Assembly: GCF_040183065.1 (NCBI RefSeq)
Contig: NC_091132.1
Coordinates: forward strand, 163,542,602 to 163,606,601
DNA: 64,000 nt
Reading direction: 5' to 3'
From: Periplaneta americana
Lineage: Eukaryota > Arthropoda > Insecta > Blattodea > Blattidae
The position numbers were made by a program, and so were the translations under genes. Position 1 is the first letter of the stretch. Every line of letters begins with the position of its first letter. Of this stretch, positions 1 to 11,230 are shown piece by piece. Below the pieces are notes generated by a model that saw only the letters and a list, made by a program, of their open reading frames with translations, was not told where the DNA came from and ran no database searches.

Positions 1-50
1 GGGTGGGTGCGTGCGTGCGTGCGGGCGTGCGTGCGTGCGCGTGTGTGTGT
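1..50. repeat. GT/GC-rich simple repeat
   Basis: Interrupted TGCG/GT microsatellite at the window edge. It ends exactly at the TA that flanks the pogo-like element starting at 52. Confidence 0.9.
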
Positions 51-51
51 A

Positions 52-822
52 CAGTGAAACCTTTCATTTATGGACATTGAACGAACGTAACAATCTGGGA
101 GGTGTCCTTTATTGGGAGGGAGGCTCCCCAATCTAACAGTAAATTTATAATATGCATTATGTATCCCTTCACGCTTTAAATGTAGTTTAATTCTAAATAC
201 AGTATACTACAGTAAATTCTTTGGAACTTTAAACTGCAGTAGATAAGACCGAAAAAGGAAAATAAAGTAGTGTGCCATGCAATTTTATTCTAGGTCTACA
301 GTTATGCAGTACTGTAATTTACAGTTTTCAACTTAACCTTTACGTTAAGGTGCCATGTCTCTCGAAACAGAACAACTGATTGAAGTGAAGAGAATAATCC
401 TACTAACCCTATCATGTGTCGAATACAATTTCACGATCGCGGAAACCTAGACTCCTCAGACAAGTTAAATTTTACGAGTTTGTTTATCCACCCGCTTCCA
501 GCTAACAAGGGTTAGCCAGCTGAGTTAGTGGTAACCTTCGAGACCCTTAGTCTTCTTTCATGTTAAGAAATTTCTGTACAGTTCTCAAAACTAAATTTTC
601 CATTTTTGTATCACATTAGGTTTTGAAATCCAAGTTCTGTCTGCAGTCAGGAGGTAAAGCAAGCTTTAGGACTGTGAAACAGCTGTCCGTGTCTGGGAGT
701 GTCCGTAAACGAGAGTTAAATTTATCATTATTTCTATATTTTTTCAGTTGGGATATAAAACTCTGTCCGTATATGAGGAGTGTCCGTATCTTGGGGGGTG
801 TCCGTAAGGAGAGATTTTACGG
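52..822. mobile_element. Pogo/Tigger-like non-autonomous DNA transposon (MITE)
   Basis: The left end starts CAGTGAAACCTTTCATTT and the reverse complement of the right end starts CCGTAAAATCTCTCCTTA; both then read GGACA. This is an imperfect TIR of about 24 bp. TA lies immediately outside both ends (50-51 and 823-824), as expected for Tc1/mariner-superfamily insertion. The subterminal sequence repeats the phrase GTGTCCGTA / GTGTCCTTTA several times, which resembles the ends of pogo/Tigger elements. No transposase reading frame is visible in the 771 bp, so it is non-autonomous. Family assignment is by end resemblance only. Confidence 0.6.
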
Positions 823-1037
823 TATATATATCTGTTTGTATGTTAAGATATAATCATACCTTAAATTTAGGTTACAATGAAATGAAACGTAAACAGTTTT
901 ACAATAAAACCATTAATGGCTTTTACATAATCTAAAATCCCTGTGGATTCAATGATGTAGCAAATGTATAAGACAGAAAGAATAAATGATAACTATTCAA
1001 GGAAGAACAGCCAGCAAACCCTATGGGAACCACATAC

Positions 1038-1175
1038 CTCAGCTTCACACTTTATCGTAGCAAAATGAATTGGCACTCCAATTTCCTCAACTTTAATATC
1101 TGATGTGAAATCGCAGCTGTGGTCCACATCTTCCGTCCTTATTCCAGCCACGTGGAGATCCAATGAAGTCCCTGC
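1038..1175 (-). CDS. C2H2 zinc-finger gene C, internal leader exon (exon 2)
   Basis: A 138-nt exon on the minus strand. The acceptor TGTCTGCAG lies before 1175 and the donor GAG|GTATGT after 1038. It opens and closes in phase 0 and encodes 46 residues beginning AGTSLDLHVAGIRTEDVDHS and ending KCEAE. The leader exon at 62306-62443 has the same length, phase and many identical residues (LD.H.AGI.TE.VD.S.D), so the two are paralogous exons. Phase fits the start exon at 11474-11566, giving ...PVSE|AGTSLD.... These acidic leaders precede finger arrays in this gene type; the finger exon of gene C must lie left of the window. Seen: splice signals, phase, paralogy. Inferred: joining to 11474-11566 across about 10.3 kb of repeat-filled intron. 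Confidence 0.8.
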
Positions 1176-1994
1176 CTGCAGACATAGTGCATATGTAACA
1201 TATGACAGCTGTTATGGATGTGATTCCAAGTACTAAAAGCTGCACCTTGGTCCTCATATTGGAGATTCATTGCTAATTAAGGCGCATATGAAATACAGTA
1301 TATTGAAAATCATGGATAGCAAAACAAAAACAAGACATTAAGACAGATATGACACACAAATGGAAATGTTTACTTCTAGAAGTGAGCAATATATCGTAAT
1401 TCAGGTACTCAGAAGCAAAGTGATACAAGTGACATTTTTTTAAAAATTGAGAAAAGTATATTCTAAATATTTAACGTCATTTCTGTTCAGAGAAAAAGTA
1501 ATATAAGTGCAATTCCAGTCAGTGCTGCTCCATGTTGGCCTTACTCTTGTATTACAACGCATACACAGTTTTGGCTGAGAGGCAAACTAATACAAGTGCG
1601 TTGTTTGCATATTGTTGTTGCGTTTCTTCTGTTTATGACTAATTCATTTGGCACAATGGAGAGAGGTAACATATTACATATTGGAAACATCTTCGTGGAA
1701 GGCCTACACACATTGAGCTGGACCAACTATACAATAAGGATAACTTTTGCTAAGTGGAGCAATTTGCAATAGCTAAAGTAATTCATCCCACCCATACACT
1801 ACTCTTTATTTGATGACCTGAAGCATGAAGGATGGGCCTATAATAAGGACTGCAGGCAGTGGAAAAGAAAGTTCAAGGAATACTCGCGGTAGGAGTCCTA
1901 CAGATGCATTTCATGACAGAAATATAGATGTTGCAGCAGAGAGAGATGCAAGTTCTTCAGATGAGGCTAGTCACGTAATGAACTGCGACTAAGG

Positions 1995-2690
1995 CTGAAT
2001 TACATTGCATTGGAGAAATCATTGCAATAAATGAAAGTCTCAGGAATCTTCTATGTCACATTAGTAAATTTAGGAATGCAGTTATATTGTCAGACTCCAA
2101 AGCAGCTATTCTATCATTCGCCTCTAAACACACACCTTCATCTCAAACAGCAGAAATAACTAAAATGCTCTCTCAATTAATATCACTCAATAAAAGAATT
2201 GTATTCCAATGGATACCATCCCATTGTGGAATCCTGGGAAACGAGAATGCGGATGCTTTAGCAAAGAAGGGCAGCACTGCTACTTACAGACCTGTTACTA
2301 AATCTACATATTACTCTGTGAAAAGATTTATTAAATCTATATACTTAGACTTCAACAAACAAAATTTGATAACACAATCCCAAGGGAAAAAATGGAACTC
2401 TCTGCATCATAATCCACAGTTAATTCCTGATTTACCACGAAAATCGTCTGTAGCTGCATTTAGATTGGCAACAGGCCATGATTGTTTGGCCAAACACCTG
2501 CATAGAATTGGAATATATCAGTCCCCTAACTGTCCATTGTGCAACTCAAACCAAGAAATGGATTCGGAACACCTCAAAATCTGTGCTTCAGTGGCTGTTC
2601 ATGATAATATCTTTGAAAAATATTGGAGTGCAAGAGGTCAAATGACTTTATTGTCAAATGCCTGGCATTAGAAAACAACAACAACATTTA
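1995..2690 (+). pseudogene. LINE 3' end: RNase H domain and C-terminal tail
   Basis: The plus-strand reading frame from about 1995 gives ELHCIGEIIAI..., then VILSDSKAAI and WIPSHCGILGNENADALAK, which are the later parts of an RNase HI domain from a Jockey/I/R1-type non-LTR retrotransposon. A cysteine/histidine segment follows (CPLCN...EHLKIC). The frame ends at 2671 and the element ends in an AAC-rich tail (AAAACAACAACAACA). The same 3' terminus, nearly identical over about 65 bp, recurs at 62024-62090. It is 5' truncated, lacking endonuclease and reverse transcriptase. Confidence 0.75.
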
Positions 2691-3059
2691 AAATTAATTT
2701 TCTTAACTCTCATCTTTCGGAGAACTAAAAACGACATCAACTGTTGCCCTAGAAATTGAATGTAATATTCAACCTATCAGACACTATGTATTAAAAAAGG
2801 ATCTAAAAATACATTAAAAAATTGCAAGCCTCATCCAGATCTCAGATGTTATTAAAACTGTCAGATAATACCTTGTGTATTTTCTACAAAATAAACAAAG
2901 AAGAAATACCAATCTATATCACAGACACACTCATTGTTAAAACTTCAGTTGTGAAATTCTTCCATGGGAATGGGTAATTCCAGAACATAGCATACAAATT
3001 CCAGGAAATCATTTAAAAAATTATCCTCCATACATTCTTAAGTTAGATGCCATGGAACT

Positions 3060-3905
3060 ACTCTGCCGCACATAAAGGATCATCTTAAAATTTATACAGA
3101 TGGCTCTCTAAACCCTGATGATGATGGGACATCAGGAGCAGGGTATTATATTCCAAAATATGTAGAAAGTTACTTCATACCATGTTCATCATCCTCCGTC
3201 TTGACACTGAATTGCTAGCTATTGGTGCTGCTCTTCAGTGTGTTACTCAAATCTCTGAAAAGTCTATATGCATATTTACCGACTAAAAGGAAGCTATATT
3301 TAATATAGTTAAACATGTACCAAACCTATACACTCCTAGAATTATTCCAATTCAGAAACAATTAATTAAACTAAAAAAAACTCTAAAAGGAAATAACATT
3401 TCGATGGATACCTGGTCATTGTGGTATACCTGGAAACGAGAAAATCAATAACGTTGCGAAATAGGCAACATATTTGCTACCAAGACCTCTTCAAGTGATA
3501 TCTCTATCCATTGTCTTTGCTTCAGTAAAGTCTCATTTTATAAACTTATTGATCAACAATTGGTTCTCTTCTGAAAAAGGAAAAATTTTACAGTCTGTTC
3601 AAAAGAAACCAAATGACCTGGAAATGTACAAAAATATTGCCCAGACATGTTCAAACATTTTTAACAAGAGCCAGAACAGGTCACATTGTCACACAATTGT
3701 ACCTACACCGATTTCACCTTTCTGATAATCCTACTTGTCTGTGGTGTAATAATCATGATGAAGATCTGGAACACATTCTTCTATACTGTCCATCCATAAA
3801 CCACAAAAGAAATAAATTAAAATCATCAGTACCAATTGCAGAAGACACAGCTCTGCAGTATATATTGACTACTCTGGCTACTAGCAACAGACATCCATAA
3901 TGAAT
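3060..3905 (+). pseudogene. Second LINE 3' end: RNase H and C-terminal Cys/His domain, decayed
   Basis: After several frame changes the plus strand reads KIYTDGSLNPD, SGAGYYI, ELLAIGAALQ, CIFTD and WIPGHCGIPGNEK-like segments, i.e. a full RNase HI domain order. From 3613 it continues with GHIVTQLYLHRFHLSDNPTC, LWCNN and EHILLYCPS, the Cys/His tail of the same LINE class. In-frame stops (for example after CIFTD) and frameshifts show it is dead. It is diverged from the fragment at 1995-2690. The 2690-3060 interval between them has no clear coding signal. Confidence 0.7.
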
Positions 3906-4641
3906 ACCGATCAAAATACCTCTCACTTCTCATGAAAAACAAAAAATGAATAGACTATACTGCATTTTATGTTGTCAGCAAACAGATAGATACATTAATA
4001 AGATTGACTGAGGGGTTCTTTCGGTTACACAGACACATTTTGTGTTATAATATGGTAATCAGAAAGCTGAAATGCTGTTAAGACAGAAATGTTTGATGTT
4101 GTAAGCAATGTTCTTGTTCTTGTTTTAAATAATATACAAATACTGAAAACTGTTGCAATTGTATTACTTCTCCACAAAAATATATTCGTGGCAAAATAAT
4201 ACAAGTGACTTTAGGACCCTATTTTACCTAAAATGTTTTAGAATAGATAATTTCTATTTAGAAGTTAAAAAATATAGGTACCAACATACACAACTGTAAC
4301 ATAGTTCTGTAACAGATTTTTTAATTTCCTTTTCAACTTCAAAGTCATTTATCTCAAAACTTACTAAATGTCACTTGTATCACTTTGCTTCTGAGTGCTT
4401 CAATTACGTGCCTGGAGTAGAACTGATAATAATTGAAGTGTAAAAAAAATCACTGTATTCAGTCTGTATTTATTTTCTCTGAATCTAAATATCTCAAGAT
4501 ACAATTATAAAACACATAACAAATGAAAGAGGGAAACAAGTGATATTACTGACACTGATAACCTAAATGTTCTAGTTCAATGAGTTACAGAATAATCTAT
4601 GTTAGGTCATCCACGACGAAGTCTTTAACAACTCTTATTAA

Positions 4642-7037
4642 TCCTCAAACGGAGTTGTGACTGTTTTATGACATAAGTGGAGTTGTGGGGTCAAAAACGA
4701 TACCACTACAAAAGGAGTTAAAATATTAATTTTGTTTACTTTTTAAGATGATGTAATAGGAATTTCAATTATTATTAAGTTTGTTTACATAAATTAAGGA
4801 CATATAACTAATATGAGTACAATATAATTATTACTAATATGTGCAAAACTTTGAAAAACAATAGATCATAACATAATGTAACACCGAAAGTCTGTATGAC
4901 AATTTTGAGTTAATTTAAAATTATTGTAAAAGATAAAGTTCCATTTTATCATATTTTCTTTATATCCATCACATTCAAATGTAGTAATCACAATAAAAAT
5001 GTCAGTCTGGTTGCATACTTTGCTGTCAAACTGGATTTCCTTTATTCTCCACATTCTCTACATGTAACCGATCGGCAGGCCTGGCAAACTGGATGGTCAC
5101 AACTAACACAGTACTGGTTTGTCTTCTTCTCTTTTGAATGAGGACACAGCGCGCAACATTTTCTTTTCGATTTCTCGCGTGTTTCTTCATTCTTTGGCAG
5201 AGGTTCCTTCAAAATCCTGGAAACAATCATTCTGAGTTCTTTTGGGAGTCGGTCATTTACAAGCCTTCCTAGCGTTTTCAGGAATTCAAAGCGGGAAATG
5301 GGTATATAGTCCTTGAATGATGTCTGTGATATATAAGAATTGACACCAGTAATATTCAGAATTGCATAGAAAATAGCCAGAGGCCATCTTGGGGTACGTC
5401 TGCTGCTACTATATGTAATACACTTTTGGTAAAGGCTAACTACTCCCTCTTTTGTACTATTATAGAAGGAAATAATTTCAGGCTTGCCTGTCTCAGGATC
5501 TGTGTCCACTGAATTATGCATGCTAGAGAGCAAAATAACAGACTTTCCTTTCTTAGGCACGTGAGAAATTAATGTGCGGTCATTTTGGAAACCATATTCA
5601 GTTGAGCCTATTTTACATTTCCTGTCTGCCTGAAATTCTTGTGGAATGTCTTTCTTGTTTTTCCGCATCGTCCCTACATGCGTCGTTCCGCATGTTTACG
5701 TTCTGCATGGAAGTGAAGTCATTGTCAGCTGTAACATTTCTGTTACTTCCACAAATATGTTTCACTAATCTCAGTACTGATTGTGTTGGTTTCTGCAGCG
5801 TTTTTTCTTGTGCAGTCAGACCTATCCCATCACTGTCTTTCCCAGCATATATATATATATATATATATATGCATTCAAGAGATAATTAGTGTTAGCATCA
5901 GACAAAATCATAATTTTCAGCCCATATTTCTCCGGCTTACTAGCCATGTAAACCTTAAATTTGCAGCAGCCACGGAAACCTACTAGCATCTCATCTACAC
6001 AAGTATAAGAACATATATTATAGCAAGCCTGAGAGTTTTCAACCATTTTGTGAAAAATATACGACACTGCTGCACATGGATCAAGTTCCTTCCTTGTTGC
6101 TCGTGTTGCAAAATCATCAAAACGCAAGCAATATATCAAAATGTATGTTCGCCTGACAGAAAGAATGGCACGGAAAATATCCCTTCCAATACCATCAGTT
6201 GCAAACATGGACTCGAGACTTTCATGGTTTGATTTGAAAACTGCTGTGTAATATAGGAACCCGAAAAGTGCCCTCAACTCTACTGTATTAGTGTCTCTCA
6301 ATTCTGTACGAGTTATAGCAGAAAAATTTGCTCTGTAGGAACTAATTTTCTCATTTGTGTGTATAACAATTTCTGTAATCATGTCTTCTGTGAATAAACA
6401 TTCCCATGCCTGTAAAGGATTGCATGAATTCCATAAATTTTTATCTTTTCCTTTCAGTGTAGAAACTTTCATTACAATATTGTGTATTGGTGTTCTTCTG
6501 TTTCTATTAGGTTCGGTAGCCGACCATTTGCATGCATTCTTACCGTAGAAATTCAATGAATCACCATTTCATTGGTTTACATCTTCATCCACTCCATCCG
6601 AGTCGTAATCTTGTTCTGAATCCGTGTTATGTTCGGAATTATAGTCCGGATCATTTTCGTCCCCACAATAACTCGCATCACTGCATTCACTTTCGTCTAC
6701 AACACTGTTTACAAAGCATGGGAAACCCGAATCGAGCACTGACACAATTTTACGCGCATTAGTAGCCATACTCCACTATGAAAACTCGTTGGTTGTACAT
6801 TGACAAGGTGCAGATACACAACTGAAGTTGTGGGGTCGAAAAGGATACCACTCAATATTTTAGCTATTACTGGAAATAAATAACGGTACCTGCTGGTCAA
6901 CGACACAGCCAACGGATTAAACTTGACGAAAGGAAAAGGTACACAAAAGATTTAGAGAAAGAATGCAATGGTTAAGGAATGTCAGGGGTATACAATTTGC
7001 CTGGTGTCGAAAAAGACCCCAGAACTCCGTTTGAGGG
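4642..7037 (-). mobile_element. piggyBac-family transposon flanked by TTAA
   Basis: TTAA at 4638-4641 and 7038-7041 flanks a 2396-bp element whose ends read TCCTCAAACGGAGTT and, from the right, CCCTCAAACGGAGTT. TTAA target duplication is diagnostic of piggyBac-class insertion, and a piggyBac transposase lies inside on the minus strand. The phrase AGTTGTGGGGTC recurs internally near both ends (about 4680 and 6825). Confidence 0.88.
5042..6769 (-). pseudogene. piggyBac transposase, frameshifted
   Basis: Three minus-strand reading frames form one transposase. 6769-6569 is an acidic N-terminus (MATNARK... with an Asp/Glu-rich tract). 6556-5822 carries the first catalytic aspartate region (CVDEMLVGFRG) and the second (ILSDANTNYLLNA). 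5822-5668 still encodes VTADNDFTSMQ, the third aspartate region. 5668-5042 holds the C-terminal part, ending in a cysteine-rich domain with repeated CxxC motifs (CCALCPH, YCVSCDH, CRECGE). The frame breaks at an AT microsatellite (5846-5871) sitting exactly on the NAYIYAGKD-type segment, at a TGA-like junction near 6560, and near 5670. All three catalytic aspartates appear present, so decay is recent, but the protein is not encoded intact. Confidence 0.85.
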
Positions 7038-7041
7038 TTAA

Positions 7042-8120
7042 GGTGCGGTCACACGTCGCTACTTTTGCTGCGCAACTTTTGTACTGCAGCTGCAAAAGTT
7101 GCGTGTCGTGTTCACACATAAGCCAAAAGTAGTGCACTGCACGCTACTTTTCGTGCTGCGCAACCCGAGCACTGCAAAAGTTGCGAGTCTGTTCACACAC
7201 AAGGCGCTACTTCTGTAGCCACAGTCTAGCTGCAGGTTTCCATCTCCGTGTCGACTTTTCAATATATATTTTGTGGTTAGGTTCGCATTACTTTAGTAGG
7301 TTATTTTACGACGCTTTATCAACATCTTAGGCTATTTAGCGTCTGAATGAGATGGTGATAATGCCGGTGAAGTGAGTCCAAGGTCCAACACCGAAAGTTA
7401 CCCAGCATTTGCTCATATTGGGTTGAGGGAAAACCCCGGAAAAAACCTCAACCAGGTAACTTGCCCCGACCGGGAATCGAACCCGGGCCACCTGGTTTCG
7501 CGGAAAGACGCGCTAACCGTTACTCCACAGGTGTGGATGGTTCGCATTATTATGAAACTCATACGATAGCTTACTTATATATTATTTTCTTTCCTGCACT
7601 AACTAGTATTCAGAAATTGGCATTATTTTTACTATAAAGCTATTAAAACACCCATATAGTTAAATGATAACCAACAGAAAATTCATAGAAGCAATATTGG
7701 CAACCCTCCTGTTTGAAACTACGCTACGGAAAATTAAAAAAAATGAATTATTTCGTCAGCAAACGTACTCAGATTGTGTTGAACATTTAGTAACTGTTAC
7801 AAATAATTTATTTTCATCACATCTAACACTAAAATATATCCAAACAATAAAAGTATCATTGGCACATTTGGGTGGCAACACTGGTCGCAACTGCAGCAAA
7901 AGTTTCAACAAAACCGATATCAAAAATGCTGCGGCTGCAACCCTGAGAACCCTGTTCACACGTCACTACTTCCAAGCTGCGCGCAGCACGAAGAAGTAGA
8001 GGGCACCAGGTTCGGCAGCCGCTACTTTTCGGGTTGTACTGTTGTTCACACATCGCAGTGCGAGAGTTGCGCAGTTTTTTGTACTGCAGCACTGCAAAAG
8101 TAGCGACATGTGACCGTACC
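7042..8120. mobile_element. TTAA-flanked MITE (piggyBac or Kolobok type)
   Basis: Ends read GGTGCGGTCACACGTCGCTA on the left and GGTACGGTCACATGTCGCTA from the right, flanked by TTAA at 7038-7041 and 8121-8124. Subterminal blocks repeat GTTCACAC, GCTACTTTT and CTGCAAAAGT in both orientations. No transposase is visible; the 111-codon frame at 7664 matches nothing I recognise. A SINE has inserted at 7291-7538. The left TTAA is shared with the neighbouring piggyBac element. Confidence 0.75.
7291..7538 (-). mobile_element. tRNA-derived SINE, family 1, with 11-bp TSD
   Basis: On the minus strand the element starts with a tRNA-like head (CCACACCTGTGGAGTAACGG...A box; GGTTCGATTCCCGG B box) and ends with the family body (AGTGAGTCCGGG..., ...GTCGTAAAATAACC). 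GGTTCGCATTA repeats at 7280-7290 and 7539-7549 as the TSD. Copies of the same family lie at 8191-8400 and 24959-25216. It was inserted into the TTAA MITE. Confidence 0.9.
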
Positions 8121-8190
8121 TTAAGATGTGATCAAGACGTGGAGATGTGTCAAAGGCAATTCTACAAAAAGCCAGTACGACTTTCACTTT

Positions 8191-8400
8191 TCATATGATA
8201 AGAGGTCCACACCTGTGGAGTAACGGTTAGCGAGTCTGGCCGTGAAACCAGGTGACTAGGGTTCCATTCCCGGTCAGGGCAAATTACCTCGTTGAGGTTT
8301 TTTCCGAGGTTTTCCCCCAACCCTATACAAGCAAATGCTGGGTAATTTTCGGTGCTGAACCACGGACTCACTTCACCGGCATATCACCATCTCATTCAGT
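8191..8400 (+). mobile_element. tRNA-derived SINE, family 1, 3'-truncated
   Basis: Plus-strand copy of the CCACACCTGTGGAGTAACGG family. The A box region is followed by a diverged B box (GGTTCCATTCCCGG), then CCTCGTTGAGGTTTTTTCCG and the CACTTCACCGGCAT body. The 3' end is lost where the 66-bp tandem repeat starts. Confidence 0.85.
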
Positions 8401-9390
8401 ATGTATTAGTGAAAGGTTAGAGGTTTATTAAGTCCGTGTATTAGTGAAAGTGAGGTTATTAAGGGTGTTTATTAGTGCAAGGTTAGAGGTTTGTTAAGGG
8501 TGTGTATAAGTGAAAATGAGGTTATTAAGGGTGTTTATTAGTGAAAGGTTAGAGGTTTATTAAGTGCGTGTATTAGAGAAAGTGAGGTTATTAAGGGTGT
8601 TTATTAGTGAAAGGTTAGAGGTTTATTAAGTGCGTGTATTAGTGAAAGTGAAGTTATTAAGGGTGTTTATTAGTGAAAAGTTAGAGGTTTATTAAGAGCG
8701 TGTATTAGTGAAAATGAGGTTATTAAGGGTGTTTATTAGTGAAAGGTTAGAGGTTCATTAAGTGCGTGTATTAGTAAAAGTGAGGTTATTAAGGGTGTTT
8801 ATTAGTGCAAGGTTAGAGGTTTGTTAAGCGTGTGTATAAGTGAAAGTGAGGTTATTAAGGGTGTTTATCAGTGAAAGGATAGAGGTTTATTAAGTGCGTG
8901 TATTAGTGAAAGTGATGTTATTAAGGGTATTTATTAGTGAAAGGTTAGACGTTTATTAAGTGCGTGTATTAGAGAAAGTGACGTTATTAAGAGTGTTTAT
9001 TAGTGAAAGGTTAGAAGTTTATTAAGAGCGTGTATTAGTGAAAGTGAGGATATTAAGGGTGTTTATTAGTGAAAGGTTAGAGGTTTATTAAGTGCGTGTA
9101 TTAGTGAAAGTGAGGTTATTAAGGGTGTTTATTAGTGAAAGGTTAGAGGTTTATTAAGTGCGTGTATTAGTGAAAGTGAGGTTATTAAGGGTGTTTATTA
9201 GTGAAAGGGAGATTATTAAGGGTGTTTATCAGTGAAAGGTTAGAGGTTTATTAAGTGCGTGTATTAGTGAAAGTGAGGTTATTAATGGTGTTTATCAGTG
9301 AAAGGTTAGAGGTTTGTTAAAGATGTGTATTACTGAAAGTTTGGGGTTTTATTAAGGGCATATATTAGTGAAAGATTAGGTTTTCTTTGT
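8401..9390. repeat. Dimeric minisatellite, about 66-bp unit
   Basis: About fifteen units, each made of two related halves: TATTAGTGAAAGGTTAGAGG plus TTTATTAAGTGCGTG (about 35 bp), then TATTAGTGAAAGTGAGGTTA plus TTAAGGGTGTT (about 31 bp). Units differ by scattered substitutions and decay towards 9390. The two-part structure shows that a short ancestral unit diverged into two halves before the pair was amplified. Confidence 0.9.
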
Positions 9391-9985
9391 TTGTGCGTGT
9401 GTTTGTTTTTCATAGCTATTGTTTTTCATATGTACCTAGGAGATGACGTAGGTTTTTTTTTCTTTTTTGACGCGAGAATTATGTTTCCTGGTGCTTCTCT
9501 ATTGTGCTGCATGGCATGTTGGTGTTAGACTTGCTAAAGCTGTGCGGTCTTCTAAATTGATCGACGTAGTGACTTCTGTGATGTTCATTGTTTTGGTAGT
9601 GCTGGTAAGTTTGCAGATGCTTGGTTGATATTCGATGCGGTTATGAATTATGTTGTTACATTACGTGATGGCGACACTGCTTGAAAATAGAACGATAGTA
9701 GACTAGTGGGATACGTTTTTCTTTAACGAGTGGTGTTTGCATTTACTGCAGGAAAATGAAGATGTTAAGTGTTCGGTGTATGAGGGTTTTAGTGGGTTTG
9801 TTGTGAACGTTAGTATTTAGAAATGTCCCTTTAACAACGATTTTCGTGTTTTGTACAGCAGCGAATTTTGTTAACGTATTGTGTGGTAAGTGAAAGGTCT
9901 TTCTTTGTATGACATGATGTAATGTGTGAAACGTAAGTGACATGGCATTTAAGTTTATGTTTGTACAGGTTTCAACCATCTAGTC
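9391..9985. other. Unassigned spacer
   Basis: T/G-rich on the plus strand. Reading frames on both strands are short and unrecognised, and no TIR pair or repeat was found. Confidence 0.5.
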
Positions 9986-9989
9986 CTAG

Positions 9990-10285
9990 TCCGTAAGTCT
10001 TTCTGCAGCCTAATGGCTATGGATGAGGAGCACGAAAGTAAAGGACGGTGGTTTGAGTCCCGACATCGGCAGGGTAAATAAAGGGGCGCACTTTGGTACA
10101 CGTGCAGCGGCATTTCTCTAAGGTTAGGGCCCAGTTTAGGTGTGTGTGTGTGTGTGTGTGTGTGTATTATTAGAAAACTAGGGGCAAGAAAATACTGAGA
10201 ATAGGACGCATGTTTATATGGCATTTTTTTCGATTAATACACTCACCTAAACCGGACTCTAACTTTAGAGAAATGCTGCTGCCCC
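9990..10285 (+). repeat. SINE-like fragment with hairpin and (GT)n
   Basis: TGGCTATGGATGAGG and GGTTTGAGTCCCGAC resemble A and B boxes of a tRNA-derived SINE. A (GT)12 tract occupies about 10141-10164. The phrase GCATTTCTCTAAGGTTAG at about 10110 recurs inverted at about 10260 (CTAACTTTAGAGAAATGC), so the flanks of the GT tract can fold back. Assignment to a SINE is tentative. Confidence 0.4.
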
Positions 10286-10564
10286 TATACGGAAGCGCGC
10301 CCACAGATAAAATTTAAAAAGAATGTACAAATGAGAGGATGAAAGAGTGTGCGAGGAAGCTAGAGGGAAAGGAAGGAGACGATGTAAGATAAAATTTCAT
10401 TATTTTTTTTTCCGTTGCGAAGTTATCTAAGGTGTTTGGGTGAACATTTTTTTCTTCGAAAATGGACAATTTTTCCTCAATATAGGATATTTCATTAATA
10501 TACTATGTAGTATCAATGATTTTGCAGCATTTCGCCGTTGTCCGTGTATGATACCGCAATTGGC

Positions 10565-11230
10565 CAATATAGAATATCCACCAGCCACTGAACGAATATT
10601 GCACAATTTTATCACTGCCAATGTGGCGTTATAAACCAATTTTCAATACTTTTATCACAACCACAACACATTTCAATAATTCTTATTGTTACTAATTAAA
10701 ACATTTAATATATCACCCAATACACTGGACAAACTAAACGTAATTATTACGAAAGTCGCCATATTTCCTTTATGGAACTACAATCTACTTCTACTAGATA
10801 GTTACAGACACGACAAGTAGGGCCATCAATACAACCAAATGAAATTATACTAAATGTGACGAATGTTACTATATGTGTGTAGCATTACGTAACAGATTAG
10901 GTGTGTATTGTGTAACAGGTTAGGTTAGGTTAGATTAGGTGTGTATTGTGTAACATGTTAGGTTAGGTTTGATTAGGTGTGTAGTATTATTACTATATTG
11001 GCAACACTGAAACCTACTGTTACATTAAAGAAACATGGCAGTATTCATCACTCGCGATGATTTTCATATATCAGTAAGGTACGTATTTGGGGGGGGGGAG
11101 GTTCGGTGGGCTTATAGCTCTCTCAATGATCACATCAATTTCTTATAATCAATACTATAAATCCAAGGCATTTTCAAGGTATTATATCAAGTTCCTATAG
11201 TGGCTGGGACATAAGTAATATTCATCCCGC
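10565..11230 (-). repeat. Promoter-region duplication, copy 1
   Basis: About 650 bp aligns almost colinearly with 11610-12275. Shared blocks include CCACTGAACGAATATT..., GGCGTTATAAACCAATTTTC, GTCGCCAT, tandem TTAGGTTAGG, TTGGCAACACTGAAACC, GATCACATCAATTTCT and GTGGCTGGGACA. In transcription sense (minus) it carries the same TATTCGTTCAGTGG core as the gene C promoter, but no start-codon exon follows it. It may be a decayed or alternative promoter of gene C. Confidence 0.75.

Larger units (their letters stand above)
1395..4408. mobile_element. Region bounded by 41-bp terminal inverted repeats, possible DNA transposon
   Basis: 1395-1435 and 4368-4408 are inverted copies sharing CGTAATT at the outside and ACTCAGAAGCAAAGTGATAC then AAGTGACAT inside. 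A motif like TAATACAAGTG recurs near both ends (about 1496-1514, 1584-1602, 4193-4209, and inverted about 4152-4170), as transposase-binding subterminal repeats often do. No transposase was recognised, and the interior holds two LINE tails. No clear TSD was identified. It could be a non-autonomous DNA transposon enlarged by LINE insertions. Confidence 0.45.

Noticed and set aside
623-853. 76-codon open frame in the left pogo-like element
   Set aside because: No transposase motif, and it runs through the right TIR of the MITE.
5572-5889. 105-codon plus-strand frame
   Set aside because: Antisense to the piggyBac transposase and ends in its AT microsatellite.
8401-9390. CRISPR array
   Set aside because: Units are contiguous without unique spacers and halves are related; the context is eukaryotic.
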